Below are positions 8,067 through 17,245 of a stretch of DNA of 64,000 nucleotides, piece after piece. The notes beneath the pieces are model-generated. The model had not been told where the DNA came from and did no database searches. It saw only the letters and a program-made list of their open reading frames with translations. How positions within the stretch are numbered: the first letter of the stretch is position 1; each line of letters opens with the position of its first letter. Both the position numbers and the translations under genes were made by a program. The DNA lies in contig JAWNZC010000176.1 in the NCBI GenBank assembly GCA_035771165.1, positions 389,501-453,500 on the forward strand, read 5' to 3'. The DNA comes from Paragorgia papillata. Lineage: Eukaryota; Cnidaria; Anthozoa; Scleralcyonacea; Coralliidae.

Positions 8067-8612
8067 ATGAAACTATACTCCAAAATGAATAACATAGTTG
8101 CGATTATAGATATGGATGGCTTCAATATTGAAAGAAAATTTTATTGTAAGGAACTCGGAGTTCTTAAAATAGGTGAAAACGAAGGGCTATCTTTCTTCTT
8201 CGACATTGGTATTTGGTGGTATGATTTAAGCGACCAAGATGAAAAGAATTGTCTCTATGTGAAAAAACATATTCACAAACTTCCGCTGGGTGTACCACCC
8301 TGTTGTCAAGCTATTCCACTAAGTCAGCTTGAAAATATCGTAACGAAACTATACCGGCAAGTCCAAATCAACAAGTACTCAACAATAGCCTACAAAGGGG
8401 GGCATTACGAACGAGACCTGCTATCAAGGCTGAAAATCCCGTCTGTTAACCTAGAGAGTTTCGGCTGCCCCAAAGCCAAATATTTATTCGATGCCTTGGT
8501 GTGGATAGAGACCTGTGGAAACCACGAGGAGGTGAACGCATATCATCACTGCGCTAAAGTGGAGGTGGAAGCTTTTGGGCGCTGGTTATCTGACACAAAA
8601 GCAGCTCGCTGA
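8067..8612 (+). CDS. RNase H-fold / DEDD-like protein, left copy
   Basis: 181 aa, identical to the right-arm copy. The start is either ATG 8067 or codon 7 (MNNIVAIIDMDGF). An acidic strand motif IIDMDGF opens the protein. A YKGGHYERDLL segment, LESFGCPK, and a C-terminal C-x2-H ... HCAKVEVEAFGRWL pattern follow. This order resembles DEDD-type exonuclease-fold proteins common in animal virus-like elements; activity is unproven. A TATATAA at 8037-8043 lies close upstream. Immediately after the stop, another frame is open to 8724 with coding character (SISFFKNGS..., LPRIINLI). The gene may therefore once have been ~35 residues longer, with the frameshift near 8575-8582 shared by both arms. Confidence 0.65.
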   Translation: MKLYSKMNNIVAIIDMDGFNIERKFYCKELGVLKIGENEGLSFFFDIGIWWYDLSDQDEKNCLYVKKHIHKLPLGVPPCCQAIPLSQLENIVTKLYRQVQINKYSTIAYKGGHYERDLLSRLKIPSVNLESFGCPKAKYLFDALVWIETCGNHEEVNAYHHCAKVEVEAFGRWLSDTKAAR

Positions 8613-8724
8613 GTCCATATCATTCTTCAAAAACGGTTCTTTTAAGAACCATCAAATCAGTAAAGAGTACAATGAAATATTCGGTGTATGTCTTCCCCGT
8701 ATAATAAATCTCATTAGGGGTTAA
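8613..8724 (+). pseudogene. Out-of-frame C-terminal extension of the DEDD-like gene
   Basis: The frame after the TGA at 8610-8612 is open (shifted by one) to TAA 8722-8724 and reads like protein: aromatic and basic residues, no low complexity. The mirror copy is at about 14773-14883. The shift is the same in both arms, so it predates the duplication, or the stop is genuine and the extension fortuitous. Confidence 0.35.
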
Positions 8725-8753
8725 TGCTTAGAACCTAAATATTCAAACAGAGT

Positions 8754-8990
8754 AAGTCATCCTAGAATCATTCCTAACTAAACCTTCGTTTATAAGCGAG
8801 GAAATCGTAGCAAGATATAATGAAGAATCACTTCGAAAAGCCGTGAGCTCATAGACACTCTGTCGTATTACCTTAAACATTGTCTAGAAGAACATCGAGT
8901 ACTATTCGATAGCATCAGTGACCAATTAGCCTACTTTAAAAATTACAGAACTTGGCTATATAATTCGTCGCTATGGTTTAGTATGTTATA
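8754..8990 (+). pseudogene. Degenerate coding remnant, left copy
   Basis: Two adjacent frames read as protein. 8754-8853 (FLTKPSFISEEIVARYNEES) is followed, one base shifted, by 8854-8990 (DTLSYYLKHCLEEHRVLF, then YFKNYRTWLY). Composition and lack of stops suggest a decayed ORF, or one with a one-base error near 8853. The mirror copy is at about 14506-14742. No homologue recognised. Confidence 0.35.
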
Positions 8991-9335
8991 AGATTCTCGC
9001 ACGTGCAGAACACAAAAGGGGAAAGTCATTAAAGTTACTAATGACCAAAACATAACCAGATTTGCATATAAGTAGAATATTTAATTCATTTTAGGGGATG
9101 TCATGAGTTGTGTGTGGATAACAAGGGGTATTAATGTGTGGGCATGTTTCAGGCCAAAATATGATTAGCGGGGGCGTTACCATGGAGAATGTACAGCGTC
9201 GCGTCGTCTCATAAGGCAGAATTCAAAGTATTCAGTTTAAAATATTTATTTAGGCTTTGGTTTAAACTTATACATGTCAATAAAATAAATTACGGTTACA
9301 TACAAATAGTTACACTGATCAGTTTAAAAACGTTT

Positions 9336-10720
9336 TTAATAAGGGCGGCTTCTGTTATTGAATCTAGTAGGCATTCGCACTTTATAAGGCACTTTATAAG
9401 GATTTTGAGGGTCGTTCCTGGGCGCAGTGTGATGTATAAGGAGTCTTCGTTTTGACTATTATTGTCTTCTGTTTCATGTGAGCCTTCTTCTCCATGCGAG
9501 TCTTCGTTGTCTGAGTCGTTTTCACCAGGATCACTTTCATCTGTGCCAGAATCAACAGTTAACCATTTTTGCAAAGGTTTCGGCTTTGGGTATTCAACAG
9601 TCGGAGGAGGAGTTAGAAAATATGGTTTAGCTACGCTAGGTTTAGACGGAGAATCCAACGGAAGGTGTTCAGCTTGCTGGGGTTCAGGTTTTTCAGGCTT
9701 CTGTGGGGTCTCTGTCAAATTTTGTATAACTTTTAGTAGCTGCGTTTGAAGATTAGTTTGAACTTGATGCTGCTGATTCTGCAGCTGCTGTTGGAATGTC
9801 AGAAAACGATCGAGTTGATTAGAGTATAGGATGTTCTTTTCATCGGGTGTTAATTGTGGTGTTTGTACAATATCTCGCATTAGCTGTTCTGTATTGTGCA
9901 TAGCGTTGACGATTGGAGGTTGCTGATACGATTTCTTTTGAATATATCTGCTTATATTCTGCTGCAGGACGGAGCTATTTTCTTCAGGTAAAACATTTGT
10001 CTTGAGACGATGTTTGTCATCCGTAGTCGGCTTTAGATCAAGCATCAGATATCCATGGGGCGACTCGTTGCTTCTTCGTAACTCTTCATAAATTCCTGAA
10101 CATGTCCAGGATTCACTTGTCGTGCCAAAATAGAAATTTGTTGTTTATCCCTCGGAGACTTGAAGAGTATGATATAGTGTGCGTTGAGGCTGATGTTTCT
10201 GGTTTCCTTTCCTTGGTGAAATATATTCTGAACAATATAGATCACTGAGAGATTCCTATGATGGCTTCCCTTGGTAAATAAATTTGCAACGCGCTTATCC
10301 CCTCCTGATTGATCCATAAGATCATCGAGGACAATAAGATTTCGCTTCGAAACATCAAGAAAATCTTCCGAGTCGATGTTCGTAGGTATTCCTTCGTTCA
10401 GTTCAATGTCAGGTATAGTTTTGATCATATCCAGGTACATGGGTTGCCACTGCCCATAACACCAAATGATACGTTCAGGAGGGGGGTTGATATTTGTTCT
10501 TGCATTCTCCAGAAGAGTTTTTACCCATACGGTTTTACCACTCTGAGTACACCCTGCAACAATGCAGGTAAAACGGATGCTGCAATACTGTGGATCCATT
10601 GATGAGAGGACCTGCCTGTCTTATTTGTTTTGTCGACGATCTATGAACCATCTTCATGTGACGGAGGAGATTACTTGAATTAGCGAAAGATTTTCCACAA
10701 ACTTCACAAACGTAGGACAT
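9336..10720 (-). pseudogene. Zinc finger-packaging ATPase-tail fusion, left copy with three frameshifts
   Basis: Same gene as 12775-14161 but broken by three one-base homopolymer differences from the right arm: TTTT for TTT between the zinc finger and the ATPase, CCCC for CCCCC after the ATPase, and CCC for CCCC near the C-terminus. It keeps TTTT where the right arm has TTTTT. Domains in order: C2H2 finger (CEVCGKSF...H-x4-H), Walker A (GCTQSGKT), Walker B (LIVLDDL), the A32-type stretch VQNIFHQGKETRNISLNAHY, then a Gln/Pro-rich and acidic tail. The left also differs by substitutions (Ala for Ser in the finger, Asp for Asn after the ATPase). The breaks could be sequencing errors, so this copy may be intact in reality. 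Confidence 0.7.
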
Positions 10721-10789
10721 GTTTCAGTTAAGACTGTCAGATAAAAAATGAAGATTTTTCTATTGTCCATCCTTGTTTATAGTGATTCA

Positions 10790-10915
10790 ACACAATAGTC
10801 CAAAGACTATAATCGTTTATAGTCCTGAGACCATAGTCATAGTCCTAAGACTATAGTCCTCATAGTCCCAGTCCTATAGTCTTTATAGTCATAGTCCTAA
10901 GACTATACCTAGAAG
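10790..10915. repeat. Degenerate ATAGTCCTA repeats, left copy
   Basis: Imperfect CATAGTCCTAAGACTATAGT-type units lie between the ATPase and pX-like genes. They are a decayed version of the central 14-bp array. The mirror copy is at about 12580-12705. Confidence 0.6.
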
Positions 10916-10953
10916 ATTATTCCCCCAAACACTCTGATTACGTACTCATTTCT

Positions 10954-11283
10954 TTATTCCAGCAAAAAGCTGGCCAACTGTTTGAGTACTGGAGCGAGGA
11001 GAAAGGGCAAGAAACCCTCACCATGTTGCAGAATAACTTCCTTCCTCTCTGCTATGGGATTACTTGAGCTAGCGACAAATTTAATATGATCGTTATACGG
11101 TGCCAGATTCTTTGCAGTTTCAGGAGTAATGTTGATTGTTTCACACCATATGTTCAATAGACATTCAGTTATGGCCTCCAGTAAATCTTTATCAGCAGCT
11201 TTTATGATTGCTTTTCGCATTCGTGCATTACATTGCGTCAATACCTTCAGAAAGTCGCAGTTCCTTCTTATACGAGCAGACAT
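10954..11283 (-). CDS. Small pX-like core/membrane-active protein, left copy
   Basis: 109 aa from the ATG at 11281-11283; an upstream TTG extends the frame by two codons but is an unlikely start. The N-terminal half is basic and helical (RIRRNCDFLKVLTQCNARMR, KAIIKAADKDLLEAI). The middle is polar. The C-terminus has EVILQHGEGFLPFLLAPVL and a Leu/Ala amphipathic helix. This layout recalls the short pX/late proteins of adenovirus-like and adinto/Polinton-like elements, with a Q-x-G-x-F-L-P-x-L-L signature. That family assignment is from memory and unverified. Identical to the right copy. Confidence 0.6.
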   Translation of the reverse strand: MSARIRRNCDFLKVLTQCNARMRKAIIKAADKDLLEAITECLLNIWCETINITPETAKNLAPYNDHIKFVASSSNPIAERKEVILQHGEGFLPFLLAPVLKQLASFLLE

Positions 11284-11335
11284 CTTCAAATGATCGTGGG
11301 TTGAATTTACACCCCTTTCTATATGTGATAGTCAT

Positions 11336-11705
11336 AGGCCTAAGACCACAGGCCTAAGACTATAGTCCTAAGACTATAGTCCTAAGACTACAGGCCTAAG
11401 ACTATAGTCCTAAGACTATAGTCCTAAGACCACAGGCCTAAGACTATAGTCCTAAGACTACAGGCCTAAGACTATAGTCCTAAGACTATAGTCCTAAGAC
11501 TACAGGCCTAAGACTATAGTCCTAAGACTATAGTCCTAAGACTACAGGCCTAAGACTATAGTCCTAAGACTATAGTCCTAAGACTACAGGCCTAAGACTA
11601 TAGTCCTAAGACTATAGTCCTAAGACTATAGTCCTAAGACTACATGCCTAAGACTATAGTCCTAAGACTATAGTCCTAAGACCACAGGCCTAAGACTATA
11701 GTCCT
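11336..11705. repeat. 14-bp palindrome-rich array, left
   Basis: About 26 units of CCTAAGACTATAGT and the variants CCTAAGACTACAGG and CCTAAGACCACAGG. Both ACTATAGT and AGGCCT are palindromic, so either strand can form many hairpins. The order of variants mirrors the right array. Confidence 0.85.
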
Positions 11706-11797
11706 ATCCTTCCATGAAAGTGGTTGTACACATCCAAGGTGCTATGGCCATGGAAAACTAGCACAGATGCGAATGGTTAAAGATAAGATGAAGGAAA
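11706..11797. other. Unique central spacer of the palindrome
   Basis: About 92 bp without symmetry between the two arrays. No ORF. It contains CTATGGCCATGG. It would be the loop if the element folded back. Confidence 0.6.
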
Positions 11798-12165
11798 GTT
11801 ACGGGGACTATAGTCTTAGGACTGTAGTCTTAGGACTATAGTCTTAGGCCTGTAGTCTTAGGACTATAGTCTTAGGACTATAGTCTTAGGACTATAGTCT
11901 TAGGCCTGTAGTCTTAGGACTATAGTCTTAGGACTATAGTCTTAGGCCTGTAGTCTTAGGACTATAGTCTTAGGACTATAGTCTTAGGCCTGTAGTCTTA
12001 GGACTATAGTCTTAGGACTATAGTCTTAGGCCTGTAGTCTTAGGACTATAGTCTTAGGCCTGTGGTCTTAGGACTATAGTCTTAGGACTATAGTCTTAGG
12101 CCTGTAGTCTTAGGACTATAGTCTTAGGACTATAGTCTTAGGCCTGTGGTCTTAGGCCTATGACT
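11798..12165. repeat. 14-bp palindrome-rich array, right
   Basis: Mirror of 11336-11705 with the same irregular order of TATAGT, ACAGG and CCACAGG variants. This argues that the two arms were copied from one another rather than expanded independently. Confidence 0.85.
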
Positions 12166-12211
12166 ATCACATATAGAAAGGGGTGTAAATTCAACCCACG
12201 ATCATTTGAAG

Positions 12212-12541
12212 ATGTCTGCTCGTATAAGAAGGAACTGCGACTTTCTGAAGGTATTGACGCAATGTAATGCACGAATGCGAAAAGCAATCATAAAAGCTGC
12301 TGATAAAGATTTACTGGAGGCCATAACTGAATGTCTATTGAACATATGGTGTGAAACAATCAACATTACTCCTGAAACTGCAAAGAATCTGGCACCGTAT
12401 AACGATCATATTAAATTTGTCGCTAGCTCAAGTAATCCCATAGCAGAGAGGAAGGAAGTTATTCTGCAACATGGTGAGGGTTTCTTGCCCTTTCTCCTCG
12501 CTCCAGTACTCAAACAGTTGGCCAGCTTTTTGCTGGAATAA
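12212..12541 (+). CDS. Small pX-like core/membrane-active protein, right copy
   Basis: 109 aa, identical to the left copy. The start is ATG 12212, after a TTG that opens the frame at 12206. Basic helical N-terminus, polar middle, hydrophobic amphipathic C-terminus (FLPFLLAPVL). The gene sits between the central array and the ATPase gene and is transcribed in the same direction as it. Confidence 0.6.
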   Translation: MSARIRRNCDFLKVLTQCNARMRKAIIKAADKDLLEAITECLLNIWCETINITPETAKNLAPYNDHIKFVASSSNPIAERKEVILQHGEGFLPFLLAPVLKQLASFLLE

Positions 12542-12579
12542 AGAAATGAGTACGTAATCAGAGTGTTTGGGGGAATAAT

Positions 12580-12705
12580 CTTCTAGGTATAGTCTTAGGA
12601 CTATGACTATAAAGACTATAGGACTGGGACTATGAGGACTATAGTCTTAGGACTATGACTATGGTCTCAGGACTATAAACGATTATAGTCTTTGGACTAT
12701 TGTGT
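12580..12705. repeat. Degenerate ATAGTCTTAGGACTATG repeats, right copy
   Basis: Mirror of 10790-10915, between the pX-like and ATPase genes. No gene here. Confidence 0.6.
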
Positions 12706-12774
12706 TGAATCACTATAAACAAGGATGGACAATAGAAAAATCTTCATTTTTTATCTGACAGTCTTAACTGAAAC

Positions 12775-14161
12775 ATGTCCTACGTTTGTGAAGTTTGTGG
12801 AAAATCTTTCTCTAATTCAAGTAATCTCCTCCGTCACATGAAGATGGTTCATAGATCGTCGACAAAACAAATAAGACAGGCAGGTCCTCTCATCAATGGA
12901 TCCACAGTATTGCAGCATCCGTTTACCTGCATTGTTGCAGGGTGTACTCAGAGTGGTAAAACCGTATGGGTAAAAACTCTTCTGGAGAATGCAAGAACAA
13001 ATATCAACCCCCCTCCTGAACGTATCATTTGGTGTTATGGGCAGTGGCAACCCATGTACCTGGATATGATCAAAACTATACCTGACATTGAACTGAACGA
13101 AGGAATACCTACGAACATCGACTCGGAAGATTTTCTTGATGTTTCGAAGCGAAATCTTATTGTCCTCGATGATCTTATGGATCAATCAGGAGGGGATAAG
13201 CGCGTTGCAAATTTATTTACCAAGGGAAGCCATCATAGGAATCTCTCAGTGATCTATATTGTTCAGAATATATTTCACCAAGGAAAGGAAACCAGAAACA
13301 TCAGCCTCAACGCACACTATATCATACTCTTCAAGTCTCCGAGGGATAAACAACAAATTTCTATTTTGGCACGACAAGTGAATCCTGGACATGTTCAGGA
13401 ATTTATGAAGAGTTACGAAGAAGCAACGAGTCGCCCCCATGGATATCTGATGCTTGATCTAAAGCCGACTACGGATAACAAACATCGTCTCAAGACAAAT
13501 GTTTTTACCTGAAGAAAATAGCTCCGTCCTGCAGCAGAATATAAGCAGATATATTCAAAAGAAATCGTATCAGCAACCTCCAATCGTCAACGCTATGCAC
13601 AATACAGAACAGCTAATGCGAGATATTGTACAAACACCACAATTAACACCCGATGAAAAGAACATCCTATACTCTAATCAACTCGATCGTTTTCTGACAT
13701 TCCAACAGCAGCTGCAGAATCAGCAGCATCAAGTTCAAACTAATCTTCAAACGCAGCTACTAAAAGTTATACAAAATTTGACAGAGACCCCACAGAAGCC
13801 TGAAAAACCTGAACCCCAGCAAGCTGAACACCTTCCGTTGGATTCTCCGTCTAAACCTAGCGTAGCTAAACCATATTTTCTAACTCCTCCTCCGACTGTT
13901 GAATACCCAAAGCCGAAACCTTTGCAAAAATGGTTAACTGTTGATTCTGGCACAGATGAAAGTGATCCTGGTGAAAACGACTCAGACAACGAAGACTCGC
14001 ATGGAGAAGAAGGCTCACATGAAACAGAAGACAATAATAGTCAAAACGAAGACTCCTTATACATCACACTGCGCCCCAGGAACGACCCTCAAAATCCTTA
14101 TAAAGTGCCTTATAAAGTGCGAATGCCTACTAGATTCAATAACAGAAGCCGCCCTTATTAA
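12775..14161 (+). CDS. C2H2 zinc finger-A32-like packaging ATPase-Pro/Gln-rich tail fusion, right copy
   Basis: Starts at ATG 12775. Residues ~4-26 form a C2H2 finger (C-x2-C-x12-H-x4-H). Residues ~50-225 are an FtsK/HerA-superfamily ATPase of the A32/Polinton packaging type: Walker A GCTQSGKT, Walker B LIVLDDL, then VQNIFHQGKETRNISLNAHY and FKSPRDKQQ. A Gln/Pro-rich linker, an acidic segment (SGTDESDPGENDSDNEDS) and a basic Arg/Tyr-rich C-terminus follow. One break: TTTTT at about 13501-13507 (the left arm has TTTT) moves the frame from 12775-13512 to 13499-14161; with one T less, the frame would be continuous at ~461 codons. In DNA viruses such ATPases power genome packaging. Direct fusion to a zinc finger is unusual. 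Confidence 0.75.
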
Positions 14162-14505
14162 AAACGTTTTTAAACTGATCAGTGTAACTATTTGTATGTA
14201 ACCGTAATTTATTTTATTGACATGTATAAGTTTAAACCAAAGCCTAAATAAATATTTTAAACTGAATACTTTGAATTCTGCCTTATGAGACGACGCGACG
14301 CTGTACATTCTCCATGGTAACGCCCCCGCTAATCATATTTTGGCCTGAACATGCCCACACATTAATACCCCTTGTTATCCACACACAACTCATGACATCC
14401 CCTAAAATGAATTAAATATTCTACTTATATGCAAATCTGGTTATGTTTTGGTCATTAGTAACTTTAATGACTTTCCCCTTTTGTGTTCTGCACGTGCGAG
14501 AATCT

Positions 14506-14742
14506 TATAACATACTAAACCATAGCGACGAATTATATAGCCAAGTTCTGTAATTTTTAAAGTAGGCTAATTGGTCACTGATGCTATCGAATAGTACTCG
14601 ATGTTCTTCTAGACAATGTTTAAGGTAATACGACAGAGTGTCTATGAGCTCACGGCTTTTCGAAGTGATTCTTCATTATATCTTGCTACGATTTCCTCGC
14701 TTATAAACGAAGGTTTAGTTAGGAATGATTCTAGGATGACTT
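14506..14742 (-). pseudogene. Degenerate coding remnant, right copy
   Basis: Mirror of 8754-8990 with the same one-base frame switch. Reads SFISEEIVARYNEES, then YYLKHCLEEHRVLF. Unrecognised. Confidence 0.35.
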
Positions 14743-14883
14743 ACTCTGTTTGAATATTTAGGTTCTAAGCATTAACCCCTAATGAGATTTATTATACGGG
14801 GAAGACATACACCGAATATTTCATTGTACTCTTTACTGATTTGATGGTTCTTAAAAGAACCGTTTTTGAAGAATGATATGGAC

Positions 14884-15429
14884 TCAGCGAGCTGCTTTTG
14901 TGTCAGATAACCAGCGCCCAAAAGCTTCCACCTCCACTTTAGCGCAGTGATGATATGCGTTCACCTCCTCGTGGTTTCCACAGGTCTCTATCCACACCAA
15001 GGCATCGAATAAATATTTGGCTTTGGGGCAGCCGAAACTCTCTAGGTTAACAGACGGGATTTTCAGCCTTGATAGCAGGTCTCGTTCGTAATGCCCCCCT
15101 TTGTAGGCTATTGTTGAGTACTTGTTGATTTGGACTTGCCGGTATAGTTTCGTTACGATATTTTCAAGCTGACTTAGTGGAATAGCTTGACAACAGGGTG
15201 GTACACCCAGCGGAAGTTTGTGAATATGTTTTTTCACATAGAGACAATTCTTTTCATCTTGGTCGCTTAAATCATACCACCAAATACCAATGTCGAAGAA
15301 GAAAGATAGCCCTTCGTTTTCACCTATTTTAAGAACTCCGAGTTCCTTACAATAAAATTTTCTTTCAATATTGAAGCCATCCATATCTATAATCGCAACT
15401 ATGTTATTCATTTTGGAGTATAGTTTCAT
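14884..15429 (-). CDS. RNase H-fold / DEDD-like protein, right copy
   Basis: 181 aa, identical to 8067-8612. Motifs IIDMDGF, YKGGHYERDLL, LESFGCPK and C-x2-H/HCAKVEVEAF. The same open but shifted extension follows downstream (14773-14883). Confidence 0.65.
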   Translation of the reverse strand: MKLYSKMNNIVAIIDMDGFNIERKFYCKELGVLKIGENEGLSFFFDIGIWWYDLSDQDEKNCLYVKKHIHKLPLGVPPCCQAIPLSQLENIVTKLYRQVQINKYSTIAYKGGHYERDLLSRLKIPSVNLESFGCPKAKYLFDALVWIETCGNHEEVNAYHHCAKVEVEAFGRWLSDTKAAR

Positions 15430-15612
15430 ATATATATATTTAAGCTCCGAGGTTATATAGTCTCATGTATACTATAATTATTCCAATCTTGCCCAATCAT
15501 GTCACAGGCGTGAGTCATGCGTGAGTCATGCGTGAGTCACGGTGCGTGAGTCACGCTGAATATTAATGAGGCGGCATCCCTTTGATACGCTATATGGGGG
15601 GGGTTATCTACT

Positions 15613-15618
15613 TAGATT
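15613..15618. repeat. Right 6-bp target-site duplication TAGATT
   Basis: Second copy of the TAGATT that precedes the left terminus. Confidence 0.8.
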
Positions 15619-16535
15619 TCGCGATTCTTATTATTTTTATTTTTTTGCGACGCGTTATTAGTCCTCCGCGCGGCCGCTGGCGATATTGACCAATAAGCTT
15701 TGCGAAACTGAGGCATGTGACTATATCTATGCAAGTGACCAGTGCATGACTGCATGTGCCTTCCTTCGAATTCTGTGAGTGCCCTTTTTCGGATCTGTTC
15801 ACAGACATAGTTATTGGTCAGTAATGTCGCTGGCAAGTATCTTGTTATTATTATATACGCTTACAATCGCACACGCCGTTCATTAAACTTGCAGGTGACA
15901 CTTTCTAGGTAAACATGAAGCTGTGTAATAAGGCGAAGAGACTTGACATATTGAACGCTGTACATGTGTGGAAATAATACTTTCTTTGCTTTCCTGATGT
16001 CTGATCACTCGTCTCGGATGTGTTCTGTGTGTTCACAGACATAGTTATTGGTCAGTAATGTCGCTGGCAAGTATCTTGATATTGTATACACTTTATACAA
16101 TCGCACACGCCGTTTATAGTTATGATGATATTTAATACCTGAAGAGACTCGACATATGAACCGTGTGGAAATACGTTAATAAATACAGGCAATCGTGTTT
16201 TGTTATTGCAAATTGTGTTTTCTATCGGAGAATTGGATTGTGTTTTGACTTTTGCACTTAAGCACTTTTCTGCTTCCGATTATACATTGGTAAAAACATG
16301 TTCTTCAATTAAGTTTTGAAACTCAATCTTACTATGTGATTTTTTAGTCTTTTTTCAAAATATTCCCTGCATGTGACGAATTTTCCTGGGTTTTCGTTGA
16401 TTTTAAGTATTTTGGCATTTGCCAATGCCCTCGGGCAATTGTAGGTAAATGTTTTCTTCTACAAAGGCAAGATATTTTTACACCCAAAAACTGTATTGTA
16501 TGTTCTATTGTGGTAATGTATTTTTCAATGATCTG
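15619..16535. other. Host spacer with a ~90-bp direct duplication
   Basis: No gene seen. About 15798-15886 and 16028-16119 are direct copies (GTTCACAGACATAGTTATTG, then TCGCACACGCCGTT). The rest is A/T-rich. Confidence 0.5.
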
Positions 16536-16772
16536 TCATTTCCGTGAAATGGCTGATGTGCTTCTTTGCATACTAACAACAGCAAGAAATTGGACGGCTA
16601 GACTACGGACAGAATTACATTTTAGACATATAGTTTTAAACGTTCGAGGATTTTCACAGTTGTAACTAGTTTCCAATGATGTAAAATAATAACTTAGCAT
16701 AACTGATTTAAATGAGTTGAGACTATCCATACTAAGGTTCATGATTGATTGGCTAATTTTTTCGCATCTCAT
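16536..16772 (-). pseudogene. LINE ORF2 C-terminal fragment
   Basis: The frame contains CENPRTFKTICLKCNSVRSL, a C-terminal block found in several invertebrate LINE ORF2 proteins; a related block (QSWKSICLKCNQARQL) occurs at 37870-37930. No reverse-transcriptase core is present, so it is a 5'-truncated remnant. Confidence 0.55.
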
Positions 16773-16859
16773 TATTAACGTGTTATTGTTATTTTTATCT
16801 GATTGGCTTATTTTTTGGTCATATGATTATCCTTCTTATATAAGCTCGTTGTTTGTTTA

Positions 16860-16985
16860 CACTCTTTACGTTTCTCTCTGACGAAGGGCCTTCGCTCGAA
16901 ACGTTAGACTCTTACGTTCTCTGTTTCGGCAGTATATCTAACCTTACTATATTTCGATTGTTGTTTCAACACTGCCTACGCAGCA
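16860..16985 (+). repeat. Half copy of the GACGAAGGGCC foldback family
   Basis: Contains TTTCTCTCTGACGAAGGGCC, TTCGCTCGAAACGTTAGAC and GTTCTCTGTTTCGGCAGTAT, the same sequence as the complete palindrome at 53522-53758. CTGACGA at 16878-16884 followed by GAAAC resembles a hammerhead core. Diverged relatives lie at about 23545-23665 and 46100-46150. Confidence 0.6.
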
Positions 16986-17245
16986 CGCTACTTTTATCAT
17001 ACAAAGCTTCAGTTCATTAGCTGTTTGTTGAGCTACAAGTTGTTCACTTGTAGTTCACTTGTTGTTGTTCACTTGGTGAGCAACAAGTCGCATTGTGTTA
17101 GTGAATCTTCAGTTATATGTTTTTCTACGTTAATGTAGTGTTTTCAGCTAGAAGTTGTTCAACAGGTTTTGAAGTTTCGTTTGTCACTAGCAAATCGTCA
17201 AAAGTCACACGGGAACCTGACGGATGGGAACGAGGATGGGTGTAA

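Larger units (their letters stand above)
7884..11705 (+). repeat. Left arm of the giant inverted repeat
   Basis: The ~3.8-kb left arm pairs base for base with 11798-15612 (position x pairs with about 23496 minus x), including the irregular order of variants inside the 14-bp repeat array. The symmetry breaks right after GACTATAGTCC at the inner end. Confidence 0.85.
7884..15612. mobile_element. Palindromic Polinton/Maverick-like element, non-autonomous
   Basis: A 7729-bp element starts 5'-AGTAGATAACCCCCCCC and ends with the exact complement. It is flanked by the 6-bp duplication TAGATT. Six-bp target duplications and AG termini are the published signature of Polintons. The entire element is an inverted repeat (arms 7884-11705 and 11798-15612) around a spacer of about 92 bp. 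Each arm encodes an RNase H/DEDD-like protein, a zinc finger-packaging ATPase fusion and a small pX-like protein. I see no PolB, integrase, protease or capsid gene, so mobilisation would need a related autonomous element. The arms are nearly identical, with a few substitutions and one-base homopolymer differences, implying recent insertion, gene conversion or both. Confidence 0.8.
11798..15612 (-). repeat. Right arm of the giant inverted repeat
   Basis: Reverse complement of 7884-11705, with a few substitutions and one-base homopolymer length differences. Confidence 0.85.

Noticed and set aside
11336..12165. CRISPR-like array
   Set aside because: Units are head-to-tail 14-mers with no spacers and no cas genes, in eukaryotic DNA.
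7884..15612. The palindrome as a pure assembly artefact
   Set aside because: Exact target duplications at both outer ends, real substitutions between arms and an asymmetric spacer argue for a genuine insertion, though raw reads would be needed to exclude it fully.
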